The notes below the pieces were generated by a model, which saw only the letters and a program-made list of their open reading frames with translations, did no database searches and was not told the DNA's origin. Made by a program: the position numbers and the translations under genes. A DNA stretch of 64,000 nucleotides from Oerskovia sp042887685 (GTDB taxonomy: Bacteria; Actinomycetota; Actinomycetes; Actinomycetales; Cellulomonadaceae): the NCBI RefSeq assembly GCF_042887685.1, contig NZ_JBHVOS010000021.1, positions 20,701-84,700 of the forward strand. The letters run 5' to 3'. Of the stretch, positions 34,993-43,140 are shown one piece after another (the stretch's first letter is position 1; each line of letters opens with the position of its first letter).

Positions 34993-36077
34993 CCCTTCGT
35001 CGTCCCGGCCCCCGGGCCCGTGCCCGGGCCTGTGGCGCCCGTCGGCCTGTCTGTCGCCCCGCCGTCTGCCCTGTCCTTCGCCCCGTCACGCGACCCGCCG
35101 ACGACGCGCCGCACCCGCTCCCGGGCCCAGTCGAGGGGCACGAGCGGCGCGAACCGCGCCGCCCAGGCGACGTGGCCGAGCGCGGCGCCGACCCGGCGCT
35201 CGGAGAGGTCGGCCCGCGCGGCCCGGACGGCGCTCCACGCGGCGAAACGGTCGTTGGCGCGCAGCCGGTCGCGGTAGGCGGCGTCAAGGCCGGCAGAGCC
35301 GGCAGAACCGCCAGAGCCGGCAGAGCCGCCCTTCCCGGCGCGAGCGGCCGCGCGGGCCTGCGAGCGCCTCTCGCGCAGGATCACCCGGATGCCCGCCGCG
35401 AGGTCGCGGTAGGCCCGTGTGGTGTTGCCCGGGTGGTACCGGTAGTCGACGAGGACCTCGTCGACGAAGACAAACGGCCCGAGCGTCGCGGCCGCGAGGA
35501 CCAGGTCGAGGTCCTCCCCCTGCCGGTACGCGGGGTCGAACCCGCCCACGGCGTCGAAGGCGTCACGGCGGACCACGAGGTTGGGCAGCATGATCCCGGT
35601 CCGGCCGCGGACCACGTCGCGTGCGTCGTGGGCCGGGCGCTGGTCGGCGGCCACGAGCTGCACGCCGGCTGGGTCGACCGTGCGCATCGCGCAGTAGGAG
35701 ATCACGGCGTCGGGTCGGGCGGACAGCGCGTCGACCGCGAGGCGCAGCCGGTCGGGGTGCCACCGGTCGTCGTCGTCGAGGAACGCGAGCAGCTCGCCCC
35801 GGGTGTGCCGGACGCCCGTGTTGCGCGCGGTCGAGACGCCCGACGGGTCGAGACGCAGGACCGTCCCGACGCCCGCCTCCTCGACGAGGCCGCGGATCAC
35901 GGCCGGTTCGGGCGAGCCGTCGTCGACGACCACGAGCTCGACGTGCGGGTACGTCTGCGCCGCCACGGAGGCCAACGCCTCGGCCAGGAACGGCCCGCCC
36001 CGGTTGGTGGCGACGACGACGCTCACGAGCGGTTCGGCGACGGCAGCGTCCGCGGCGTCGGGACGTCGGTCGGGCAC
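34989..36077 (-). CDS. GT2-family glycosyltransferase
   Basis: The 362-residue product starts with SVVVATNRGGPFLAEAL and has VVDDGSPEP, FLDDDDRWHPDRL and QGEDLDLVLAAATLG, the ordered motifs of GT2 enzymes. A Gly/Ser run (GKGGSAGSGGSAGSAG) interrupts the C-terminal part, coded by short tandem repeats at about 35284-35335. The GTG at 36077 is chosen for its GAGGAG ribosome site; the open frame extends much further upstream but only as antisense to the fusion gene. It is convergent with the other GT2 gene and divergent from the fusion gene. Confidence 0.88.
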   Translation of the reverse strand: MPDRRPDAADAAVAEPLVSVVVATNRGGPFLAEALASVAAQTYPHVELVVVDDGSPEPAVIRGLVEEAGVGTVLRLDPSGVSTARNTGVRHTRGELLAFLDDDDRWHPDRLRLAVDALSARPDAVISYCAMRTVDPAGVQLVAADQRPAHDARDVVRGRTGIMLPNLVVRRDAFDAVGGFDPAYRQGEDLDLVLAAATLGPFVFVDEVLVDYRYHPGNTTRAYRDLAAGIRVILRERRSQARAAARAGKGGSAGSGGSAGSAGLDAAYRDRLRANDRFAAWSAVRAARADLSERRVGAALGHVAWAARFAPLVPLDWARERVRRVVGGSRDGAKDRADGGATDRPTGATGPGTGPGAGTTKG

Positions 36078-36142
36078 GGCGCTCCTCGGTTCGGTCGGGG
36101 TGAATTCGGTGAGATCGCAGGGGCCGGGACCCCTCGCTGGTG

Positions 36143-36148
36143 GACAAT
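36143..36148 (+). promoter_or_regulatory. -10 box of an apparently leaderless operon
   Basis: GACAAT lies 7 bases before the ATG at 36156, and no ribosome site is present, so the four-gene operon from 36156 probably begins with a leaderless mRNA. Confidence 0.4.
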
Positions 36149-36155
36149 CTCCCAC

Positions 36156-38312
36156 ATGAGGATCCTCCGCGTCTCGCACAGCGCCGTCGTCGACGCGTGG
36201 CGAGAGCGGGAGCGCGGGCTGCGGGCGGCCGGGCTCGAGGTCGAGCTCCTGTCGGCGCGGGCGTGGGACGAGGGCGGCACGACGGTCCCGCTGACGCCCC
36301 GCCCGGGCGAGCCCGTCGAGGGCGTCCGGACGTTCGGGTCGCACCCCGCGCTGTTCGTCTACGCCCCCGGCCCGCTCTGGCGCGCCCTCGGTCAGGAGTG
36401 GGACGTCCTGGACCTGCACGAGGAGCCGTTCGCCCTCGCGACGGCGGAGATCCTGGCGCTGCGCCGGCTCCGCGCCCTCCTCCCGGGTCGTGCCCGACGT
36501 CCTGCGCCGCCCTACGTGCTGTACTCGGCGCAGAACATCCCCAAGCGCTACCCCTGGCCGTTCCGCGCCTTCGAGGCAGCGGCCCTGCGCGGCGCGGCCG
36601 CGGTGTCGGTCTGCAACGAGGCCGCAGCGGGCATCGTCCGGACGAAGGGCGCGCGAGGAGCCGTCGAGGTGGTCCCGCTGGGCGTGGACCTGTCGGTCTT
36701 CTCGCCGGGTGAGGCCGTCGCTCCCGGCCCGTCCTCCCTGCTGCCCGACGGCGTCGCGTCCGCCCCCGGTCCGGGTCGCCCGGGGACGGGGCCGCCGGCC
36801 GGGGGGCCGGTGCACGTCGGCTACGCGGGGCGCCTCGCCCCGCACAAGGGCGTGGACGTCCTGCTCGCGGCGGCCCGGGACGACGACCGCCTGCACGTGA
36901 CGCTCGCGGGCGACGGCCCGTCGGCCCGCGCGCTCCGCGACCGGGCGCGGGCGCTGGGCGACCGGGTCCGGTTCGTCGGTCCGCTCACGGGCGACGACCT
37001 GGTCGCGTTCTACCGCTCGCTCGACGTCCTGGCCGTCCCGTCGCTCGACACCCCCGGCTGGATCGAGCAGTTCGGTCGGGTCGCGGTCGAGGCCATGGCG
37101 TGCGGCACGCCCGTGGTGGCGAGCGACTCGGGCGCCCTGCCCGACGTCGTGGGCGGTGCGGGCCTGCTCGTCCCGCCCGGTGACGCCGTGGCGCTGCGCG
37201 AGGCGCTCGTCCGGGTCGTCGACGAGCCCGACCTGGCCGAGGCCCTCCGCGCGCAGGGCCTGGCGCGCGCCGCGTCGTGCGCCTGGCCCGAGGTCGCCCG
37301 CCGCTATCTCGCCCTCTACGAGCACGCGACGGCGCACCCCTCGCCCGCGTCGCCCGCGCCGGCAGGGACCTCGACCCGCGCGGGCGGCGAGCACACCTCG
37401 GGGACCGGTGCTCCGCCGTCGGGCAGCGAGCGCCTGCCGCCCGAGGTCGTCCTCGTCGCGTACGGGTCCCCCGACCTGGTGCGCGACGCGCTGAGCCCCC
37501 TCGTCGGCAAGCTCCCGCTGACCGTCGTGGACAACTCGTCGATGCCGGAGATCCGGGAGGTCGCCGAGCTCGCGGGCGCCCGATACCTCGACCCCGGGCG
37601 CAACGGCGGGTTCGCCGCGGGGGTCAACCACGCGCTGCGCCGGCGCCAGACCCCCGGGTCGGACGTCCTCCTGCTCAACCCGGACGCCGTCGTGAGCCCC
37701 GAGGACGTCCTGACGCTCCAGGGGCGGCTCCACGAGGCCCCGGACCTCGCGAGCGTCGGCCCGGCGCAGGTCGACGGCGACGGCGAGGCCGCGCGCGTCG
37801 TCTGGCCCTACCCGTCGCCCGCCGGGACCTGGATCGAGGCCGTCGGTCTCGGCGCGCTGCGCCGCACCCCGGCGGACCGGTCGTTCGTCATCGGGTCCGT
37901 GCTGATGCTCCGGGCCGACGCCCTCGAACAGGTCGGGCCGTTCGACGAGAGCTTCTTCCTCTACGCCGAGGAGACCGACTGGGCCTACCGCGCGACCCTC
38001 CTCGGCAGGCGCCACCTGGCCGTGCCCGAGGTGCGGGCGCTGCACCTCGGCGGCGCCACGAGCGGTGACCCGACCCGTCGCGAGACGCACTTCCACGCGT
38101 CCCAGGAGCGGTACCTGCGCAAGCACTTCGGCGCGACGGGCTGGCACACGGCACGCGCCGGGGTCCTCGCGGGCTCGGCCGCGCGCGCCGTCGCGCTCCG
38201 CGGCACCGGACGCGACCTGGCCCTGCTCCGGCTCCGGCTGTACGCGCGCGGCCCCCTGTCGGCCGAGGCCGCGATGCTCGCCCGCCCCGCCGACCCGGGC
38301 CCCACGACGTGA
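36156..38312 (+). CDS. Fused glycosyltransferase: GT4 domain plus GT2 domain
   Basis: The 718-residue product is two enzymes in one chain. Residues 1 to about 395 form a GT4 enzyme (HVGYAGRLAPHKGVDVLLAA, VPSLDTPGWIEQFGRVAVEA). A Pro/Ala/Gly-rich linker follows. From about residue 428 a GT2 enzyme begins (VVLVAYGSPDLV, TVVDNSS, GRNGGFAAGVNHAL, LLNPDAVVSPE, ESFFLYAEETDWAYRA), resembling rhamnosyltransferase-type GT2 proteins. Fusion suggests two successive sugar additions by one protein at the membrane face. It heads a four-gene operon in which each next start overlaps the previous stop by 4 bp. Confidence 0.9.
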   Translation: MRILRVSHSAVVDAWRERERGLRAAGLEVELLSARAWDEGGTTVPLTPRPGEPVEGVRTFGSHPALFVYAPGPLWRALGQEWDVLDLHEEPFALATAEILALRRLRALLPGRARRPAPPYVLYSAQNIPKRYPWPFRAFEAAALRGAAAVSVCNEAAAGIVRTKGARGAVEVVPLGVDLSVFSPGEAVAPGPSSLLPDGVASAPGPGRPGTGPPAGGPVHVGYAGRLAPHKGVDVLLAAARDDDRLHVTLAGDGPSARALRDRARALGDRVRFVGPLTGDDLVAFYRSLDVLAVPSLDTPGWIEQFGRVAVEAMACGTPVVASDSGALPDVVGGAGLLVPPGDAVALREALVRVVDEPDLAEALRAQGLARAASCAWPEVARRYLALYEHATAHPSPASPAPAGTSTRAGGEHTSGTGAPPSGSERLPPEVVLVAYGSPDLVRDALSPLVGKLPLTVVDNSSMPEIREVAELAGARYLDPGRNGGFAAGVNHALRRRQTPGSDVLLLNPDAVVSPEDVLTLQGRLHEAPDLASVGPAQVDGDGEAARVVWPYPSPAGTWIEAVGLGALRRTPADRSFVIGSVLMLRADALEQVGPFDESFFLYAEETDWAYRATLLGRRHLAVPEVRALHLGGATSGDPTRRETHFHASQERYLRKHFGATGWHTARAGVLAGSAARAVALRGTGRDLALLRLRLYARGPLSAEAAMLARPADPGPTT

Positions 38313-39733
38313 TCCGCCGGTCCCTCGCCTGGGCCGCGGGATCCGTCGCGGTCGCCGTGGTCCTGGTCGGGATCGGCCTCCTGGTACCCGAGTACACCGC
38401 GATCTCGGTCGCGGTCGCCGCGCTGGTCCTCGTCGTCGGGATGACGATCTACGAGCCGGCCGCCATGCCGATCCTCTCGATGCCCGCGATCGTGATCGTC
38501 CAGCGCGTCGGCGGGGACGCCGTCAACCTGTCGTTGAGCGACTTCGCGCTCTTCGGGGCGTTCTGGTTCGCGCTCTTCTTCACCCAGCGCCCCCTCTCGC
38601 GCCCCATGCGCTCGCTCCTGTGGCTCTCGGCGCTCTACCAGGTCGCCACGCTCTTCACGGTCATCGCCAACCCGTACACCGCGAACACCGTCGAGTGGTT
38701 CCACGCCTGGCTCTCGGTCGGCGGGGCCCTGCTCGTCGGGTGGGCCGTGGGGCGGGCAGGACGCGCACGGCTCGGTCTGACGCTGTTCATGATCCCGTGC
38801 CTGATCATCGCCGCCCTGACGTGCGTCACCTCCCTGCAGCAGCTCGCGGCCGGCGACACGGGACCGGTGTACCTCCAGATCCCGTTCCCGATGCACAAGA
38901 ACTTCGTCGGGTGCGTCCTCGGGAGCGCGGCCCTGCTCGCCTACGCCCGCCCCTGGTGGGTGGGGTGGCCGAAGACGTTCACCTACCCCGCGTTCTGGCT
39001 GTGCGGCCTCGCGGTCCTCGCGTCGCAGTCGCGCCAGGCGCTGATCGGGCTCGCGATCGGGGTCGTCCTCATCACCCTGCGCGCAGACCCCGACCGCAAG
39101 CGCTCCAAGCTCATCCTGCTCGCCGCGATCCCCGCGGTGTACTTCGTGTGGGCCGCCGTCCAGGAGCAGCTCGCGACCAACGACCAGTTCAACTCCGCCT
39201 ACCAGCGGCTCACCTGGTACGAGCAGGCCATCGACGTCTGGCAGCGCAGCCCGTGGGTCGGGGTCGGGCTGCGCTGGTGGGTCGCGAACCGCACCGAGTA
39301 CACCTTCCAGCCGCCCAACGCCGAGCTCGAGGTGCTCACGTCGGCGGGGATCGTCGGGCTCGTCGCGTTCATCGTCCTGTTCTTCGGCTCGCTCGTCGTG
39401 CTGTGGCGCCTCAACCCGCGCTTCGGGACGCTCGCGTTCTCGGTGCTCCTCATGCGTTTCATCCAGGGGCAGTTCGACCTCTTCTGGGTCTCGGTCCAGG
39501 TGTCCGTGCCGTTCCTCATCGTGGGGGTCTGCGTAGGTGCCGACGCGTACGCCGAGTCCCGGCGTGCCGCGCGCGAGGAGACCGGCGACACGCTGCCCGT
39601 CGACGACCTCCGGTCGGTCGAGGAGATGATCGACGCCACGGGGCCTTCGAAGCGCCTCGTGCTCACCCCCTCCGCGATCCCCGCCCCCCAGCCCGAGTCC
39701 ACGGGCCGCCACCGGAAGGACCCGATCACGTGA
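38309..39733 (+). CDS. O-antigen ligase/polymerase-like membrane protein (Wzy/WaaL family)
   Basis: The 474-residue product has about ten or more hydrophobic segments and a larger outside loop near residues 280-350. That loop contains NSAYQRLTWYEQAIDVW and SPWVGVGLRWW, the usual signature region of the O-antigen ligase/polymerase family. HKNFVGCVLGSAALL and SQSRQALIGLAIGV are also typical. Such proteins join lipid-linked repeat units into a polymer or onto an acceptor outside the membrane. The GTG start overlaps the stop of the fused glycosyltransferase, and the next gene overlaps its own stop. Confidence 0.85.
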   Translation: MIRRSLAWAAGSVAVAVVLVGIGLLVPEYTAISVAVAALVLVVGMTIYEPAAMPILSMPAIVIVQRVGGDAVNLSLSDFALFGAFWFALFFTQRPLSRPMRSLLWLSALYQVATLFTVIANPYTANTVEWFHAWLSVGGALLVGWAVGRAGRARLGLTLFMIPCLIIAALTCVTSLQQLAAGDTGPVYLQIPFPMHKNFVGCVLGSAALLAYARPWWVGWPKTFTYPAFWLCGLAVLASQSRQALIGLAIGVVLITLRADPDRKRSKLILLAAIPAVYFVWAAVQEQLATNDQFNSAYQRLTWYEQAIDVWQRSPWVGVGLRWWVANRTEYTFQPPNAELEVLTSAGIVGLVAFIVLFFGSLVVLWRLNPRFGTLAFSVLLMRFIQGQFDLFWVSVQVSVPFLIVGVCVGADAYAESRRAAREETGDTLPVDDLRSVEEMIDATGPSKRLVLTPSAIPAPQPESTGRHRKDPIT

Positions 39734-40803
39734 GAGTGCTCCACGTCGTGCACTCCGACGCCTTCGCGGGCGTCGAACGGCACGTCGCACGCCTGGCACG
39801 CGCGCAGTCCGCGCACGGCGACCAGGTCGTCGTCGTCGGCGGCGACGTTCCCCGCATGAAGGCCACGGTCGACGACCCGACCGTGCGGGTCCTGCCCGCG
39901 GGCTCGCTCGCGCAGGTCGTGCGCACGGTCCGCGCGACGGCGACCGGCGCCGACGTCCTGCACGCGCACATGACGTCGGCCGAGATCGCCGCCTCGATCG
40001 CGGGCGCGACCGTCCGGGGCGTGCCGCCCGTGGTCGCGACGCGCCACTTCGCGCGGACCCGGGGCAGCGGACCGGCCGCCGGGCTGACCGCTGCCGTCGC
40101 CCGCCGTCCGGTGCGCGCGCAGATCTCGATCAGCCGGTACGTCGCCGACCACGTCGACGGCGACAGCGTCGTCGTCCACCCCGGGATCGACGACCGCCCC
40201 ACCGCTCGGGTCGCGGCCGACCGCGACCGGAGCGTCCTGCTCGTCCAGCGGCTCGAGCCCGAGAAGCGCACGGACCTGGGCGTGCTCGCCTTCGCCGCGT
40301 CCCGCCTGCACGACGACGGCTGGCAGCTCCTCGTCGCGGGCGACGGCTCGCAGCGTGCGGACCTCGAGGCGCTCGTCGCCCGCGAGGGTCTCGCGGGGCA
40401 CGTCCGGTTCCTCGGTGCGCGCTCCGACGTCGACGACCTCATGCAGCACGCGGCGGTCCTCCTGGCGCCCTGCCCGGTCGAGGGGCTCGGGCTCAGCGTC
40501 CTGGAGGCGATGGCGAACGCGCTGCCCGTCGTCGCCGCCGGGGCCGGTGGACACCTGGAGACGCTCGCGGGGCTCGACCCGCTCGCCCTCTACCCGTCGA
40601 CCGACGTCGACCGGGCGGGTGAGAACCTCGCGACCCTGGCCGGGTCCGCGTCCCGGCGCGACGCGTTCGGCGAGGCAGCGCGCACGGTCCAGCGCACGCA
40701 CTTCACCCCGCGCGCCCAGGTCGAGGCGACGGCTGCCGTGTACCGCGGCGTCGTCCGGCCGGGCCGCCCACCGCACGACGAGCATCGGAGCCCCGCGACG
40801 TGA
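39730..40803 (+). CDS. GT4-family glycosyltransferase
   Basis: The 357-residue product starts with VLHVVHSDAFAGVERHVARLA (first 15 residues typical of the GT4 acceptor lobe). It has VVHPGID, VLLVQRLEPEKRTDLGVLAF, and a donor block with PCPVEGLGLSVLEAMANALP. The GTG overlaps the stop of the Wzy-like gene. It is the third gene of the 36-42 kb operon. The sugar it transfers cannot be told. Confidence 0.88.
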   Translation: MRVLHVVHSDAFAGVERHVARLARAQSAHGDQVVVVGGDVPRMKATVDDPTVRVLPAGSLAQVVRTVRATATGADVLHAHMTSAEIAASIAGATVRGVPPVVATRHFARTRGSGPAAGLTAAVARRPVRAQISISRYVADHVDGDSVVVHPGIDDRPTARVAADRDRSVLLVQRLEPEKRTDLGVLAFAASRLHDDGWQLLVAGDGSQRADLEALVAREGLAGHVRFLGARSDVDDLMQHAAVLLAPCPVEGLGLSVLEAMANALPVVAAGAGGHLETLAGLDPLALYPSTDVDRAGENLATLAGSASRRDAFGEAARTVQRTHFTPRAQVEATAAVYRGVVRPGRPPHDEHRSPAT

Positions 40804-41972
40804 CCTCCCCGACCCCGCCCGCGGTGCACCAGCTCGTGGTCGTCTCGCTCGAGTCCTGGGACCTCGTGTGGCGCCGCAACCAGTACCTCGTGACGGAGCT
40901 CCTGCGGGCCGACCCGTCGCTCGTGGTGCTGTTCGTCGAGCCCGCCGCCGACCCTCTGCACGAGGTCCGCCGCGGCTTCCGGCCCCGGGCCGGGCACGGG
41001 CTCCGGCGCGCGGACCCGGTCGAGGGGGTCGGACCCGACCAGCTGTGGCTCTACCAGCCGACCAAGATCCTGCCGCGCCGCGTCGACCGCCGGGTCGACG
41101 CCCGCCTCGCGTCGCTCGTGCGCCGGGCCGCGCACCGGGTCGGGCTGAGGAGACCCGTGCTGTGGGTCAACGACCCCGCGGCCGCGACCCTGGTGCGAGA
41201 CACCGACTGGCCGTCGCTGTACGACGTGACCGACGACTGGCTCGCGGCCGACCGCCCGCCCGAGATCCGCCGTCGGCTCCTCGCGGACGAGGCGCTCCTG
41301 CTGCAGGCGTGCGAGGAGGTGACCGTGTGCTCGCCCCACCTCGCCGCGAGCAAGGGCGCCGAACGCCCCGTCACGCTCCTCACCAACGGCGTCGACGTCG
41401 ACCGCTACCGGCAGCCCACGGAGCGTCCTGCGGACCTGCCCGACGGACCCGTCGCCCTCTACCTGGGCACCGTCCACCGTGACCGCTTCGACCTCGACCT
41501 GGTCGCCCGGACCGCCACGACCACGGCCGGGGCCGGGACGGTCGTGGTCGTCGGGCCCGTGCTCGACCTGACGAGCCAGGAGTACGACCACCTCACCGGG
41601 GCCGGCGTGCGGCTCCTCGGCGCACGCCCCTGGACCGAGGTGCCCGCCTACCTCCAGCACGCGACCGCGCTCCTCGTCCCCCACCTGGTCGACGACTTCA
41701 CGGACAGCCTCGACCCGCTCAAGCTCTACGAGTACCGGGCCGTGGGACGACCGGTCGTCGCCACCCCGGTCGCGGGCTTCCGCGACGCCGACGACCCACG
41801 GGTCACGGTCGCCGGGCCCGCGGACTACCCGCAGGCCGTGCGCACCGCGCTCACCGCGCCGGCAGCGACCGACACCCACCTGGACGACGACATCCCCACG
41901 TGGGACGCCCAGGGCCGGGCCATGCGCGACGTCATCGAGCGGGCCCGGCGGCTCGCCGCCACACCTCGCTGA
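40800..41972 (+). CDS. Glycosyltransferase (GT-B fold, GT4-like)
   Basis: The 390-residue product has a less typical N-terminal lobe (VVVSLESWDLVWRRNQYL) followed by YDVTDDW, LLTNGVDVDRY, ALYLGTVHRDRFDLDL and PLKLYEYRAVGRPVVATPV. The last block is the donor-binding loop of glycosyltransferases such as teichuronic or mannosyl transferases that lack EGFG. The GTG start overlaps the stop of the preceding gene. Its final 41 bp overlap the end of the opposite GT4 gene, so the two operons meet tail to tail. Confidence 0.82.
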   Translation: MTSPTPPAVHQLVVVSLESWDLVWRRNQYLVTELLRADPSLVVLFVEPAADPLHEVRRGFRPRAGHGLRRADPVEGVGPDQLWLYQPTKILPRRVDRRVDARLASLVRRAAHRVGLRRPVLWVNDPAAATLVRDTDWPSLYDVTDDWLAADRPPEIRRRLLADEALLLQACEEVTVCSPHLAASKGAERPVTLLTNGVDVDRYRQPTERPADLPDGPVALYLGTVHRDRFDLDLVARTATTTAGAGTVVVVGPVLDLTSQEYDHLTGAGVRLLGARPWTEVPAYLQHATALLVPHLVDDFTDSLDPLKLYEYRAVGRPVVATPVAGFRDADDPRVTVAGPADYPQAVRTALTAPAATDTHLDDDIPTWDAQGRAMRDVIERARRLAATPR

Positions 41973-43140
41973 CGACCTCCGCGGTGCGCGTCGCCGCGAA
42001 CCGGTCCTGCGCGACGTCCGCGGCGCGACGGGCCCTGTCCGCCGCGGCCCCCGGGTCGGCGAGCACGGCCGAGATCCCCCGGGCCAACGACCCGACGTCC
42101 CCCGGCTCGACGAGCTCGCCCAGCGGTGCGGGATCGCCCGCGGTCCCTGCGAGGATCTCCTCGACACCCCCTGCGCGCGTCGCGACGACCGGGACCTCGC
42201 GGACCATCGCCTCGACCACGACCTGACCGAACGGTTCAGGGACCGGGGAGGCGTGCACGCACACGTCGAACCCGTCGAGCTCGGCCGACGGGTCCTCGAC
42301 GAAGCCCGCCCACACGATGTGCTCGGCCACGCCGAGCCGTGCCGCCTCGGCCCGGACCTGCTCCGCGTAGTCCGCCGCGCCGAAGCTGGGCTCGCCCACG
42401 ACGCGGAAGGTCGCGTCCGGGTGCTCGTCGAGCACCAGCCGCGCAGCACGCACGAGCTCGAGCTGCCCCTTCGTCGGGCCGACCCTCCCGACCATGCCCA
42501 CGACCGGCGGACGACCGGCCCCACGCGTCGGACGTCCAACCCGGCGCACCTGCTCCGCCGCGAAGCCCGGGTACGCCACGGTCGTGGGACCGGGGAGCGT
42601 CGACGCCGTGGCGCGGGAGTTCACGACGACCTCCGCGGGGAACCGCGTCGAGGCCCACCGGAAGAGGCGCGCGACCCGCGCCGGGAGATAGTCGTCGGCG
42701 ATCCGGTCGTGGACGTGCCAGACGAGCGCGGCCCGTGCGACCCTCGCGGGCACCACGCCGAGCACGTCGGCCTTGAGGGACGTCGTGTGGACGACGTCCG
42801 GTCCCAGCGCACGGACCCGGCGGGACAGCGCCCACGTGAACGGCACGAGACGCGCGAGCGAGACGAGCTGGGCGAGCCCCGCCCGCCCGACCGCGCCCCG
42901 CGACGTGGTCGCCGTCGCCGGATCGAGGGGCAGGACCTCGACGACCGCCCCCGTGGCGCGTAGCCGAGCGACCAGCGGGCCGTCGGAGAACAGCAGCACG
43001 CGCACGTCCACGTCCGGGCCCAGCACCTCGAGGAGCCGGACCAGGGCGAGCTCGGCACCGCCGAGCTCGCCGGTGTGGTCGAGGACGAGGACGCGCACCG
43101 GCCGACCGGGCTGTGATCCCCGCGTGCGTGCGGCCGTCAC
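41932..43140 (-). CDS. GT4-family glycosyltransferase
   Basis: The 402-residue product has VLDHTGELGGAELALVRLL at the acceptor loop, then VVGMVGRVGPTKGQLELVRA and ASPVPEPFGQVVVEAMVREV, where EPFGQ replaces EGFG. It is the last gene of a three-gene minus-strand operon with the Wzc-like protein and another GT4 enzyme. The GTG at 43140 overlaps the stop of the Wzc-like gene and is preferred to upstream starts in the same frame. Confidence 0.88.
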   Translation of the reverse strand: MTAARTRGSQPGRPVRVLVLDHTGELGGAELALVRLLEVLGPDVDVRVLLFSDGPLVARLRATGAVVEVLPLDPATATTSRGAVGRAGLAQLVSLARLVPFTWALSRRVRALGPDVVHTTSLKADVLGVVPARVARAALVWHVHDRIADDYLPARVARLFRWASTRFPAEVVVNSRATASTLPGPTTVAYPGFAAEQVRRVGRPTRGAGRPPVVGMVGRVGPTKGQLELVRAARLVLDEHPDATFRVVGEPSFGAADYAEQVRAEAARLGVAEHIVWAGFVEDPSAELDGFDVCVHASPVPEPFGQVVVEAMVREVPVVATRAGGVEEILAGTAGDPAPLGELVEPGDVGSLARGISAVLADPGAAADRARRAADVAQDRFAATRTAEVVSEVWRRAAGPAR

